Positions 1-8,031 of a DNA stretch of 64,000 bases are shown piece after piece. The stretch covers positions 2,116,001-2,180,000 of the forward strand of contig NC_012914.1 in NCBI RefSeq assembly GCF_000023585.1, written 5' to 3'. Source of the stretch: Paenibacillus sp. JDR-2 (lineage in GTDB: Bacteria > Bacillota > Bacilli > Paenibacillales > Paenibacillaceae). The notes beneath the pieces are model-generated. The model was not told where the DNA came from. It made no database searches and worked only from the letters and a program-made list of their open reading frames with translations. Numbering within the stretch: position 1 is the stretch's first letter; each line of letters begins with the position of its first letter. The position numbers were made by a program, and so were the translations under genes.

Positions 1-1144
1 TCAAGACGGGGACCCTCAGGAAGTTCTGGATCGCAATCGCGCATGCGCCAAGCACGCAGGATTTTTTCCCAATGGTAGAAATCTTGATTTCCCGGTAGTG
101 GCTGACTCTGGAGTTCAAATTCGATTCAATATGCTGCAGGGAGTCCGGATAAATCCGCAGTAATTCGCTGTCCAGAACAACAACCTCGGGATTATAAATA
201 TTGATAATGTTATTTAGGCCGATGGACAGATAATAGATGAACTGCTCAATTAGCTCCGTCGCATCCGGTTCCTTCGCTTCGATCCAGTTCCCGATTTGCG
301 CGTAGGTGATGTCCGCGTCAGGCTTCTTGGCACGCAATAGTTGGAAGACGCTTGTCTCGGAAGCGTATTTCTCCCAGCAGCCTTTATTGCCGCAATTGCA
401 TGGAAGGCCTCCGGGAACAACAATCATATGGCCGATCTCCCCGGCAAAGCCGTCCTGTCCCCGGAAGAAGGAGTGGTTAATCATCATGCCCATCCCTATT
501 CCGGAATAGAGTGTCACGCTTATCAAATCGTCAGTCTCGTGGTGAAAAAAAACGCGTTCTGCAAAAGCGCTGAGATTCGCGTTGTTCTCCAGCTTGACCT
601 GCAGCCCAAGGGCGTTCTCCAAATCACTCTTCAGCGGTACGTCATGCCAGCCAAAGGACGGGATATAATGAATCACTTCATCCGTTGAGACAAGGCCGTG
701 AATGGCGATTACAATGCCGATAATACCGTAACGGCTGGCAGCGAAGCGCTCCTGATAATGCTTGATCTGCCCGGTCAGTAAGGACAAGATATCTGCATAA
801 GCATGGCTTTGCAGTTTAATGGTGTCGGTCAGGACAAGAGAGCCTTTAAGATCCGAGATCGCAAAGGATATCTGATCATACTCCAGATCGATGCCGATCG
901 CGTAGCCGGCCTCCGCATTGATGGACAGCATAATTGGCTTGCGGCCGACCTGATTGTATTCGATTTCTGTCTCGATAACCAATTCCTCGTCAAGCAGATC
1001 CGCGACCTGACCCGATACCGTTGCCCGGGTGAGGGCGGTTACTTTGGAGACGTCGGCTCTCGAAAGCATGCCTTCCTTCAAAATTTCTTTCAGAATCAGA
1101 GAGCGATTCATTTTCTTTATATAAGAAGCGTCGCCGGTAATCAT
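1..1144 (-). CDS. ROK-family transcriptional repressor (NagC/XylR type), 3' end cut by window
   Basis: On the minus strand an open frame runs from ATG at 1144 to the window edge (381 codons, no stop reached), preceded by AGGAGG at 1151-1156. The first ~70 residues form a winged-helix domain (VSKVTALTRATVSGQVADLL reads as the recognition helix region). The rest is a sugar-kinase-like ROK domain with the zinc motif CNCGNKGC followed by WEKY. ROK repressors sense a sugar or sugar derivative and block the operon beside them. It is divergent from the lar operon, whose leader holds a ROK-type palindrome, so it is the probable regulator of that operon. The length is near the family norm (~390), so only a few residues should be missing. 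The effector is unknown. Confidence 0.9.
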   Translation of the reverse strand, partial: MITGDASYIKKMNRSLILKEILKEGMLSRADVSKVTALTRATVSGQVADLLDEELVIETEIEYNQVGRKPIMLSINAEAGYAIGIDLEYDQISFAISDLKGSLVLTDTIKLQSHAYADILSLLTGQIKHYQERFAASRYGIIGIVIAIHGLVSTDEVIHYIPSFGWHDVPLKSDLENALGLQVKLENNANLSAFAERVFFHHETDDLISVTLYSGIGMGMMINHSFFRGQDGFAGEIGHMIVVPGGLPCNCGNKGCWEKYASETSVFQLLRAKKPDADITYAQIGNWIEAKEPDATELIEQFIYYLSIGLNNIINIYNPEVVVLDSELLRIYPDSLQHIESNLNSRVSHYREIKISTIGKKSCVLGACAIAIQNFLRVPVL

Positions 1145-1159
1145 TTTTTTCCTCCTAAA

Positions 1160-1192
1160 AAGAATCGTCACACGCTTTTTGTGACGATTCTT
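1160..1192 (-). promoter_or_regulatory. 12-bp perfect hairpin in the leader of the ROK gene
   Basis: AAGAATCGTCAC (1160-1171) pairs perfectly with GTGACGATTCTT (1181-1192) around a 9-nt loop. Read on the minus strand the hairpin is followed by a short T-run and then at once by the ROK gene's AGGAGG. It could be a transcription attenuator, a structure occluding the ribosome site, or an operator for autoregulation. The symmetry is certain; the role is inferred. Confidence 0.6.
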
Positions 1193-1223
1193 GCATCGTA
1201 AGCATAGTAGCATAAATACGGAA

Positions 1224-1283
1224 TTGACAATGGAGAAAGTGCTTGTTACATTTATAATACAATTAATTTGTTCATTAAACAAA
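1224..1283 (+). promoter_or_regulatory. lar operon promoter and ROK-type operator
   Basis: TTGACA at 1224-1229 is followed after 17 nt by TACATT (1247-1252), a plausible sigma-A promoter. Downstream, TTTGTT (1267-1272) and AACAAA (1278-1283) form an inverted repeat with a 5-nt centre. This resembles the TTTGTTTAATAAACAAA-type sites of XylR/NagC repressors. Its position just after the start region would let the ROK protein encoded at 1-1144 block transcription. Confidence 0.65.
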
Positions 1284-1318
1284 CAAAATATAAGAGCGAA
1301 AAAAGGAGCGATGACAGG

Positions 1319-2587
1319 ATGGGTATTTTGCAGGATCTGGTCAAGGATATTCCGATTCCGCGCATGGCTAAGGTGAAAGTGAATTTCGACGATGCAAAAA
1401 TTGAGGATATCGCAAGCGAGCTGCTGCCGAAGCTTCAGCGGGAGCAAATTACAAGCCGCGTCAAACCGGGCATGGAGATTGCAATCGCGGTGGGCAGCCG
1501 CGGACTTGACCGTCTGGTGGAGATAACGGCGGTAACCGTGAAGTTCCTGAAGGATGCCGGAGCGAAGCCTTTTATCGTGCCAAGCATGGGAAGCCATGGC
1601 GGAGCAACGGCGGAAGGTCAACGCGAAGTGCTTGCTCATCTGGGCGTAACGGAGGAAACGGCAGGATGCGAGATTCGCTCTTCAATGGGAGTTGTACAGC
1701 TTGGCGAGCTTCCGAACGGCCTTCCCGTCTATCTGGATAAATTCGCTGCCGCAGCGGACGGCATTGTAGTGATTAACCGCGTGAAGCCGCATACGGCATT
1801 TAGAGGCAATGTGGAAAGCGGTATCATGAAGATGATCAGCATCGGTCTTGGCAAGCAAAGAGGCGCGGAGGCGTGCCATCAGCTTGGCTTCAAATACATG
1901 GCGGAGAATGTTCCGGCTATGGCAAAGCTTATTATGGAGCAGAAGCCGGTATTGTTTGGCGTAGCGTCCATCGAGAATGCTTTTGATAAAGTCAGGTTCA
2001 TCGAAACGCTTACGCCGGATGAAATCGTAGAGCGGGAGCCGCAATTCCTCGCCCAAGCGAAAGAGCTGCTGCCGAAGCTGTTCTTCGACCAGCTGGATGT
2101 TCTCATTATTGATCAAATCGGCAAGAACATCAGCGGCGACGGAATGGATCCTAACATTACGGGCCGTTATCCAACTCCTTACGCTCATGGCGGGCCGGAC
2201 GTGAACAAAATGGCCGTGCTCGACCTGACGCATCAGACGGAAGGCAATGCAAACGGCGTTGGAACGGCGGATTTTACGACGCAGCGTCTCGTGGACAAGA
2301 TGGATCTGGAGAAAACGTACGCAAACGGTCTGACTTCGACGGTTGTGGCGCCGACCAAGATAGCCACTACGCTTCCTAATGACCGTGAGACGATTCAGGC
2401 GTCGATTAAGACCTGCAATATTCTGCATTTTGACCAGGTGAAAATGGTGCGGATCAAAAACACGCTGGAGATTGGCGAGATTGAAGTCTCGGAAGCTCTC
2501 CTGGAATACGTGAAGCATCATCCGCGCATGGAAGTTGTAAAGGATTTGTATGACCTTGATTTCAATATCGATGGAAACTTGTTCTAG
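1319..2587 (+). CDS. larA: LarA-family nickel-pincer hydroxyacid racemase/epimerase
   Basis: A 422-residue DUF2088/LarA protein. The family uses a covalently bound nickel-pincer nucleotide to racemise or epimerise 2-hydroxyacids by hydride transfer. Candidate cofactor and catalytic residues, by spacing to L. plantarum LarA, are H93 (in GSHGG), H158 (VKPH), K171 and H187. I chose ATG at 1319 because AAAAGGAG lies 11 nt upstream; a longer in-frame TTG start at 1268 would overlap the operator. The substrate is probably not lactate: the same operon carries a gluconokinase and a mannonate-dehydrogenase-like SDR, and some LarA homologues are known gluconate/short-chain aldonate 2-epimerases. The family call is firm; the substrate is inferred from context. 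Confidence 0.9.
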   Translation: MGILQDLVKDIPIPRMAKVKVNFDDAKIEDIASELLPKLQREQITSRVKPGMEIAIAVGSRGLDRLVEITAVTVKFLKDAGAKPFIVPSMGSHGGATAEGQREVLAHLGVTEETAGCEIRSSMGVVQLGELPNGLPVYLDKFAAAADGIVVINRVKPHTAFRGNVESGIMKMISIGLGKQRGAEACHQLGFKYMAENVPAMAKLIMEQKPVLFGVASIENAFDKVRFIETLTPDEIVEREPQFLAQAKELLPKLFFDQLDVLIIDQIGKNISGDGMDPNITGRYPTPYAHGGPDVNKMAVLDLTHQTEGNANGVGTADFTTQRLVDKMDLEKTYANGLTSTVVAPTKIATTLPNDRETIQASIKTCNILHFDQVKMVRIKNTLEIGEIEVSEALLEYVKHHPRMEVVKDLYDLDFNIDGNLF

Positions 2588-2614
2588 ATCAGAGTCAAAG
2601 GGGATAGAAGAGAT

Positions 2615-3388
2615 ATGACGACTAACTTATTTGATTTGACGGGGAAAACAGCGGTTGTAATTGGCGGTAACAGCGTACTTGGTTCTTACATGGCAGCAGG
2701 TCTTGCCGCTCACGGCGCTCATGTTGCGATTGTTGGACGGAATCTCGAAAAGGCACAGGATGTGGTAGACTCCATTATCAGCGATGGCGGCAGCGCAAAG
2801 GCGTTCCAGGCTGATGTATTGTCGAAGGAATCGCTGCTTAAGGTACAGTCGGAAATTGAAGCATGGAGAGGCGGATGCGACATTCTGCTGAATGCTCCGG
2901 GTAAAAACAGCCCAACTCCATTCTTCGAGCTGGAAATGGAAGAGTGGGATGACATTATGGACGTCAACCTGAAAGGGATCGTGCTGACCTGCCAAATCTT
3001 CGCGAAGCGGATGATCGAGCAGCAGCGGACGGGCAGCATTATTAACATTTCGTCCGTATCTTCAACAACTCCGTTATCCAAAGTATTCACTTATTCGGTA
3101 TCCAAGGCCGGTCTTAACAGCGTTACGCAATTTCTCGCCCGCGAATTCGCGGAGCAAGGCATCCGGGTTAATGCCATTATTCCGGGGTTCTTCCCGGCTG
3201 AACAGAACCGTAAAATATTAAGCGAGGAACGAGTTGCTTCCATCATGCGTCATACGCCGATGAACCGGTTCGGAACGCCGGAGGAGCTTCAAGGCGCAGC
3301 GGTATGGCTGGCTTCGGAGAAAGCATCGGGCTTCGTAACAGGAACATTGATCCGCGTGGACGGCGGTTTCGGCAGCATGACGATCTAG
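2615..3388 (+). CDS. SDR oxidoreductase, D-mannonate-oxidoreductase-like
   Basis: A 257-residue short-chain dehydrogenase. The Rossmann motif GGNSVLG sits near residue 18, the catalytic serine in NISSVS and YSVSK (YxxxK) in the middle, and the C-terminal stretch contains PGFFPAEQNR and VDGGF. These last motifs are strongly reminiscent of the YjmF/UxuB-type SDR of Bacillus, which interconverts D-mannonate and D-fructuronate with NAD(P). It begins 27 nt after larA. A LarA that interconverts gluconate and mannonate would hand its product to this enzyme, linking gluconate and hexuronate catabolism. Gluconate 5-dehydrogenase is the alternative assignment. Confidence 0.8.
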   Translation: MTTNLFDLTGKTAVVIGGNSVLGSYMAAGLAAHGAHVAIVGRNLEKAQDVVDSIISDGGSAKAFQADVLSKESLLKVQSEIEAWRGGCDILLNAPGKNSPTPFFELEMEEWDDIMDVNLKGIVLTCQIFAKRMIEQQRTGSIINISSVSSTTPLSKVFTYSVSKAGLNSVTQFLAREFAEQGIRVNAIIPGFFPAEQNRKILSEERVASIMRHTPMNRFGTPEELQGAAVWLASEKASGFVTGTLIRVDGGFGSMTI

Positions 3389-3396
3389 AGAGGGGA

Positions 3397-4206
3397 ATGG
3401 AAGTGCCAACTGAAAAATATGTTGCCCTGCAGGACATTCTTCGCGAGATGGGATCGGTTGTGGTTGCTTTTTCCGGAGGGGTGGACAGTACCTTTCTGTT
3501 AAAAGCGGCGGTGGAGACGCTTGGAACGGGGAACGTGCTTGCCGTCACGGCCGATTCGGAGACTTATCCGACAAGCGAGCTGGAAGAGGCCAAGAAGCTG
3601 GCGAAGCAAATCCGCGTACAGCACGAAGTCATTTCGACTTCGGAGCTGGCCATTCCGGGGTATGCGGAGAACAATAAGAACCGTTGTTATTTTTGCAAAA
3701 GCAGCTTGTTTGATCACCTGTATCCGCTGCTCGAAGAGCGTTCTTTCGCCAATCTCGTGTATGGCGTTATTGCGGATGACAAAAATGAACATCGTCCCGG
3801 CATGCAGGCGGCCAAGGAAAGAGGCGTGAGAGGGCCGCTTCTGGAGGCGGATTTATATAAACAGGAAATTCGGGAACTGTCGAAAGTTTTCGGTCTGCCG
3901 ACATGGGATAAACCTTCCTTCGCCTGCTTATCCTCAAGGATTGCTTACGGTGAGAGAATTACGAACGAGAAGCTGCTGAAGGTGGAACGTGCGGAAGCCT
4001 ACTTGAAATCCCTCCATATTCGCCAAGTTCGCGTGCGCACTCACGACGAGATTGCTAGAATAGAGGTAGAACCTGGCGACATGCCGCTAGTCCTCGCTCA
4101 TCACGAGGAAATCGTGGGGCAGCTTCAAGCCTTCGGTTATAAATACGTAACCCTTGATCTGCTCGGATACAAGAGCGGCAGCATGAATCGATCGCTTAAT
4201 TTATAA
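3397..4206 (+). CDS. larE: LarE, ATP-dependent sulfur transferase for nickel-pincer nucleotide
   Basis: About 269 residues of the PP-loop ATP-pyrophosphatase family, with SGGVDS at residues 26-31. LarE installs sulfur on the pyridinium carboxylates made by LarB. Three cysteines stand out: C97 and C100 (CYFC) and C177 (in SFACLSSR). The three-cysteine arrangement is that of LarE forms which hold a [4Fe-4S] cluster and act catalytically, rather than sacrificing their own cysteine as L. plantarum LarE does. The start is ambiguous: ATG 3397 is only about 3 nt from the GAGGGGA ribosome site, while GTG 3403 is better spaced. It starts 8 nt after the SDR stop. Confidence 0.93.
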   Translation: MEVPTEKYVALQDILREMGSVVVAFSGGVDSTFLLKAAVETLGTGNVLAVTADSETYPTSELEEAKKLAKQIRVQHEVISTSELAIPGYAENNKNRCYFCKSSLFDHLYPLLEERSFANLVYGVIADDKNEHRPGMQAAKERGVRGPLLEADLYKQEIRELSKVFGLPTWDKPSFACLSSRIAYGERITNEKLLKVERAEAYLKSLHIRQVRVRTHDEIARIEVEPGDMPLVLAHHEEIVGQLQAFGYKYVTLDLLGYKSGSMNRSLNL

Positions 4207-4247
4207 GGGCAAGCCGTTTATGCTTGAGGAAAAGGAAGGAATATCGA

Positions 4248-5717
4248 ATGTCAAACTACGTCATTGGGCTTGATCTGGGCACAACCAGCGCCAAAGCCTG
4301 TATCTTTAACCGCATTGGCCATCTTGTTGCGGAGGCGGAGGTGCTTGTTGACTCCGAATACCCGCAGGTAGGCTGGGTCCAGCAGGATGCGGTTGCTATT
4401 GAACGCTCTGCCGTTCTGGCCGTGCGGAATGCGATTCAGAAAGCAGGGATCGGAAAGGACGATATTGCCGTCCTCGGATTTTCCGCGGCTATGCATTCTC
4501 TTGTACCGGTAAGCGGAGAGGGTAAGCCGTTATCCCCTGCTTTGATTTGGTCGGACGGCAGGGGAACGGATCAGGCTGAACGTCTGACAGAGGAAGAACG
4601 TCAACGTTACTACGCGAAAACGGGTACGCCTATCCATCCCATGTCGCCTTTCCTGAAGCTGCTGTGGATGAAGGAAGCCGGCTATGAGCCGTACCATCAG
4701 GCAACCTATTTTATGTCGATTAAGGAATATCTGATCTATTGCTGGTTTGGCAAGCGGGTTATCGACTATTCGATGGCTTCCGCTACCGGATTGTTTAACC
4801 CGTATACGCGGGAGTGGGATGGGGAAATGCTGGATTTGGTTGGTATTCAGGCAAGCCAGCTATCCGAAATTGTTGCTCCTACGACCCTTCTAGGTACGAT
4901 AAACAGGGAGATTGCTGAAGAAATGGGAATCGCTCCGGAGCTGCCTGCGGCGATTGGCGCCGCAGACGGCCAGCTGGCTAATTTGGGAATTGGCGCGCTG
5001 CTGCCCGGGGAGGTTGCCGTATCGGTCGGGACAAGCGGAGCCATCCGCCAAGTAACTCATGAGGCGAAGGTCAGCAGCCGCGGCGAGACGTTCTGCTATT
5101 CTTTTACCGAGGATTCCTATATTATCGGCGGACCTACGAACAATGGCGGCATTGCGCTCCAGTGGCTGAAGCAGCTTCTGAATGATCAAGGCAGCTACGA
5201 GAGCTTCCTTGCGGAGGCGGATAAGTCAGCTCCCGGAGCCGAAGGCCTGCTGTTCCTTCCGTATATTAACGGGGAGAGGGCGCCGCTGTGGAATCCACGG
5301 GCAAGAGGCAACTTCTACGGGATGACCGTTGCCCATACGAAGGCGCATTACGTTCGCGCCGTGCTGGAAGGCATTACGTTTAATCTGTATCAGATTGGAC
5401 GGGCCTTGGAGCAGCTTGCCGGTCCTTCCCGTAAAATTTACGTCAACGGCGGTTTAGCGCGTTCGCCGTTCTGGCTGCAGATGATGGCGGATATTTTCGA
5501 AGCGGATATTTACGTTTCGGAGAATCACCACAGCGCGGCTTGGGGAGCCGCCTGGATTGGGCTGGTCGCTATCGGGGAAGAGAAGGATCTGGCATCGATC
5601 AAGTCTAATATCCCGATGGGGGAAGCGGTGAATCCGAATCCCGAGAACAGCAAGGTTTATAAAGCCATTTATGATCGCTACGAGAAACTGGCAGCAAGTA
5701 TTGCAGCATTGTTCTAA
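4248..5717 (+). CDS. gntK: FGGY-family gluconokinase
   Basis: A 489-residue FGGY carbohydrate kinase. The N-terminal phosphate motif is DLGTTSAK, the substrate region contains HPMSPFLKL as in bacillary gluconokinases, and the C-terminal motif NGGLARSPFW lies near residue 405. It should phosphorylate gluconate to 6-phosphogluconate in the cytoplasm. The start at ATG 4248 follows AAAGGAAGGA. It sits inside the lar gene set, between larE and larB, which is what ties the nickel-pincer cofactor to sugar-acid metabolism. A related aldonate is possible as substrate. Confidence 0.88.
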   Translation: MSNYVIGLDLGTTSAKACIFNRIGHLVAEAEVLVDSEYPQVGWVQQDAVAIERSAVLAVRNAIQKAGIGKDDIAVLGFSAAMHSLVPVSGEGKPLSPALIWSDGRGTDQAERLTEEERQRYYAKTGTPIHPMSPFLKLLWMKEAGYEPYHQATYFMSIKEYLIYCWFGKRVIDYSMASATGLFNPYTREWDGEMLDLVGIQASQLSEIVAPTTLLGTINREIAEEMGIAPELPAAIGAADGQLANLGIGALLPGEVAVSVGTSGAIRQVTHEAKVSSRGETFCYSFTEDSYIIGGPTNNGGIALQWLKQLLNDQGSYESFLAEADKSAPGAEGLLFLPYINGERAPLWNPRARGNFYGMTVAHTKAHYVRAVLEGITFNLYQIGRALEQLAGPSRKIYVNGGLARSPFWLQMMADIFEADIYVSENHHSAAWGAAWIGLVAIGEEKDLASIKSNIPMGEAVNPNPENSKVYKAIYDRYEKLAASIAALF

Positions 5718-5746
5718 AGATCCGAAAAGGCTTAAGAGGTGAATAC

Positions 5747-6505
5747 ATGCTTGAAGAAGTGCTAAGACAGGTACAGGACGGCAGGCTTAGCGTGGAGGAT
5801 GCTTCCAAGCTGCTGGCGACGTTCGAGAATTTGGGCTTTGCGAAGGTAGACCATCACCGGAAAAAGCGACAGGGCTTCCCTGAAATCATATATGGGGAAG
5901 GCAAGTCGACAGAGCAAATCATCGGGATTGCGAAAGCTTTGCAGGCGCAAAATCATGAGGTGCTTATTACCCGCGTGTCTCGGGAAAAAGCGGACCGGAT
6001 CCGGACCGAGTGCTCTGATTATCAATATGATCCTGTAGCGAGACTGCTGTTTTGGAAGCATGCGGACAATCAGGAGAGCAAGCTGAAAGGGTATGTTGCT
6101 GTTGTGGCGGCAGGCACATCGGATCTGGCTGTTGCCGAAGAAGCGGCTGTAACGGCTGAAGTTCTGGGAAGCCGCGTACGCCGTTTCTACGATGTTGGGG
6201 TTGCAGGCATTCATCGCCTGCTGCATCATGCGGAAGAGATTCAGCAAGCCTCCGTTTCGGTCGTGGTTGCCGGGATGGAAGGGGCGCTGCCAAGCGTTGT
6301 AGGCGGACTTGTCGGTCATCCGGTTATTGCGGTTCCGACAAGCGTGGGCTACGGTGCCAACTTCAACGGACTGTCGGCACTTCTCACCATGCTGAATTCA
6401 TGCGCCTCCGGCATCAGCGTAGTCAACATCGACAACGGTTTTGGCGGCGGTTATAACGCCGCGCTTATCCATCAGCTTATAAACAAAGGAGCCGCTGGCC
6501 TATGA
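5747..6505 (+). CDS. larB: LarB, pyridinium-3,5-biscarboxylic acid mononucleotide synthase
   Basis: A 252-residue protein whose C-terminal half is PurE-like (AIR carboxylase fold). LarB carboxylates and hydrolyses nicotinic acid adenine dinucleotide, the first step of nickel-pincer nucleotide synthesis. The essential family cysteine is recognisable as C219 in NSCASG, followed by VVNIDNGFGGG. Ribosome site AAGAGGTGA precedes ATG 5747. Its last codons overlap larC1 by 4 nt (ATGA), so the two are translationally coupled. Confidence 0.94.
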   Translation: MLEEVLRQVQDGRLSVEDASKLLATFENLGFAKVDHHRKKRQGFPEIIYGEGKSTEQIIGIAKALQAQNHEVLITRVSREKADRIRTECSDYQYDPVARLLFWKHADNQESKLKGYVAVVAAGTSDLAVAEEAAVTAEVLGSRVRRFYDVGVAGIHRLLHHAEEIQQASVSVVVAGMEGALPSVVGGLVGHPVIAVPTSVGYGANFNGLSALLTMLNSCASGISVVNIDNGFGGGYNAALIHQLINKGAAGL

Positions 6506-7503
6506 AAACCTTATATATCGATTGCTTCTCCGGCATTAGCGGAGATATGTTTATCGGCGCTCTCCTGGATGCGGGAGGCGACGCCGCCCAGCTGCAGGCA
6601 GAACTGAAGAAGCTTCAAATCAGCGACGAATACGAGCTTACCTGGAAGCATGTGATGAAGAACGGCATTAAAGCTTTGAAGTTTGATGTCGAGCTGAAGC
6701 ATGAGGGTCATGGGCACAACCATGCTCATGATCATAGCCATGGGCATGCGCACGAGCACCATCATGACCATCACCATCATTCGCATAGTCATGATCACGA
6801 CCACGGCCACAGCCACAGCCATTCGCATAGTCATGATCACGACCATGACCACAGCCACTCGCATAGTCATAATCACGACCACGGCCACAGCCATTCGCAC
6901 GATCATGATCACGACCATGGCCACAGCCACTCGCATAGTCATGATCACGACCATGACCACAGCCACTCGCATGACCATGGTCATCACCACCATGATCATC
7001 GGGCGTACAAGGACATTGTCCAGCTTATCGGGAAGTCTGCCTTGACGGACGCGGTTAAGCAAACCGCGCTTCAGATCTTTAAGAAGATTGGCGAGGCCGA
7101 AGGGAAGATTCATGGCCTGCCGCTGGAACGGGTTCATTTTCACGAGGTAGGCGCGGTTGATTCTATCGTTGATATTGTTGGCGCTGCAATTCTGCTTCAC
7201 CAGCTGCAGATTACAACGGTGAAATGTGCGCCCGTACCGGTTGGAGTCGGCAAAATCCGGATCGATCACGGTATATATCCAGTGCCTGCGCCGGCAACGC
7301 TCGAAATGCTGAAAGGCATTCCGATCGAGCAGTCGACGATCCGTGCGGAGCTTACGACTCCTACCGGCGCAGCTTTTGCGGCAGTGCTTGCCGAAAGCTT
7401 TGGACCTATGCCTTCCTTCAAGGTAGAGGCAATCGGGTATGGCGCTGGAACCAAGACGTTCCCGGATCATCCGAATGTTTTGCGCGTTGTAATTGGCGAA
7501 TAG
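6502..7503 (+). CDS. larC1: LarC1, N-terminal part of nickel-insertion enzyme, with giant His-rich insert
   Basis: 333 residues of the LarC (DUF111) family, the CTP-dependent nickel cyclometallase that inserts nickel into the pincer nucleotide. Residues ~1-66 and ~168-333 carry the conserved domain (DCFSGISGDM at the start; FHEVGAVDSI and TPTGAA later). Between them, residues ~67-166 are about half histidine, alternating with Asp, Ser and Gly, an obvious nickel-binding or storage tract. The frame ends in TAG at 7501 just where the conserved protein continues in the +1 frame (larC2), as known for L. plantarum larC1/larC2. Confidence 0.93.
   Translation: MKTLYIDCFSGISGDMFIGALLDAGGDAAQLQAELKKLQISDEYELTWKHVMKNGIKALKFDVELKHEGHGHNHAHDHSHGHAHEHHHDHHHHSHSHDHDHGHSHSHSHSHDHDHDHSHSHSHNHDHGHSHSHDHDHDHGHSHSHSHDHDHDHSHSHDHGHHHHDHRAYKDIVQLIGKSALTDAVKQTALQIFKKIGEAEGKIHGLPLERVHFHEVGAVDSIVDIVGAAILLHQLQITTVKCAPVPVGVGKIRIDHGIYPVPAPATLEMLKGIPIEQSTIRAELTTPTGAAFAAVLAESFGPMPSFKVEAIGYGAGTKTFPDHPNVLRVVIGE
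6700..6999 (+). repeat. Imperfect tandem repeat DNA encoding the LarC histidine tract
   Basis: About 300 bp of degenerate short repeats built from CAT/CAC alternating with GAC, AGC and GGC codons; units such as CATAGTCATGATCACGACCA recur many times. The repetition makes copy-number change by slippage likely. It also creates long spurious open frames on other strands and frames. Confidence 0.85.
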
Positions 7504-7528
7504 CTGCAGGGGACAGGAGTCAGACGAA

Positions 7529-7993
7529 ATGTACAATCAGCCGGCATATGAGCATGAAGACAGCGGAATGATCAAGCTCGAAGTGAATCTGGACGATATT
7601 TCGGGCGAATGGCTCGGGTACGTGATGGACTTGCTGTTTGAAGCGGGCGCTAATGACGTATTCTACACGCCGATTTATATGAAGAAGAATAGGCCGGGAA
7701 CGATGCTTCAGCTGTTATGCTCGCAGGACAAATTAGAGGCGATGAAAGCGATCTTGTTCCGCGAGACAACGACGCTGGGCATCCGCTATTATCCGCTAAC
7801 CGTTCACCGGCTGGAGCGTGTATTCGAAACGGTCCATACCGAATGGGGTCCGGTCACGGTCAAAAAGGGCCTGTATAACGGAGAGGTTGTCCAATGGGCG
7901 CCGGAATATGAGGATTGCAGAAAAATCGCAAGCGCGCTTGGCATTCCTCTTAAACAAGTTTATGATAGAGTTCGGATGGAACATAATGGTTAA
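7529..7993 (+). CDS. larC2: LarC2, C-terminal part of nickel-insertion enzyme
   Basis: 154 residues from ATG 7529, with AGGAG 9 nt upstream, matching the C-terminal LarC domain (EVNLDDISGEW; PIYMKKNRPGT). It lies in the +1 frame relative to larC1. An in-frame TTG at 7493 overlaps the end of larC1, and the larC2 frame is closed by TAA just upstream (7490-7492). A ribosomal frameshift that fuses the two must therefore act between about 7493 and 7503. Either separate translation from 7529 or programmed fusion is possible; both fit the sequence. Confidence 0.9.
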   Translation: MYNQPAYEHEDSGMIKLEVNLDDISGEWLGYVMDLLFEAGANDVFYTPIYMKKNRPGTMLQLLCSQDKLEAMKAILFRETTTLGIRYYPLTVHRLERVFETVHTEWGPVTVKKGLYNGEVVQWAPEYEDCRKIASALGIPLKQVYDRVRMEHNG

Positions 7994-8031
7994 ATGGTAG
8001 AGAGACAGGAACGCTTGGGAGGCTATATTGG

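Noticed and set aside
1682..2521. 279-codon minus-strand frame opposite larA
   Set aside because: Shadow of a conserved gene; no ribosome site and low-complexity Arg/His composition.
6700..6999. Regular repeats that could be taken for a CRISPR array
   Set aside because: The units are short, imperfect, in frame and coding for histidine; there are no unique spacers.
6511..7536. 341-codon minus-strand frame rich in Met/Val over larC1
   Set aside because: It is the antisense of the His-rich tandem repeat; CAT/CAC codons read backwards give endless Met and Val. LarC1 is conserved on the other strand.
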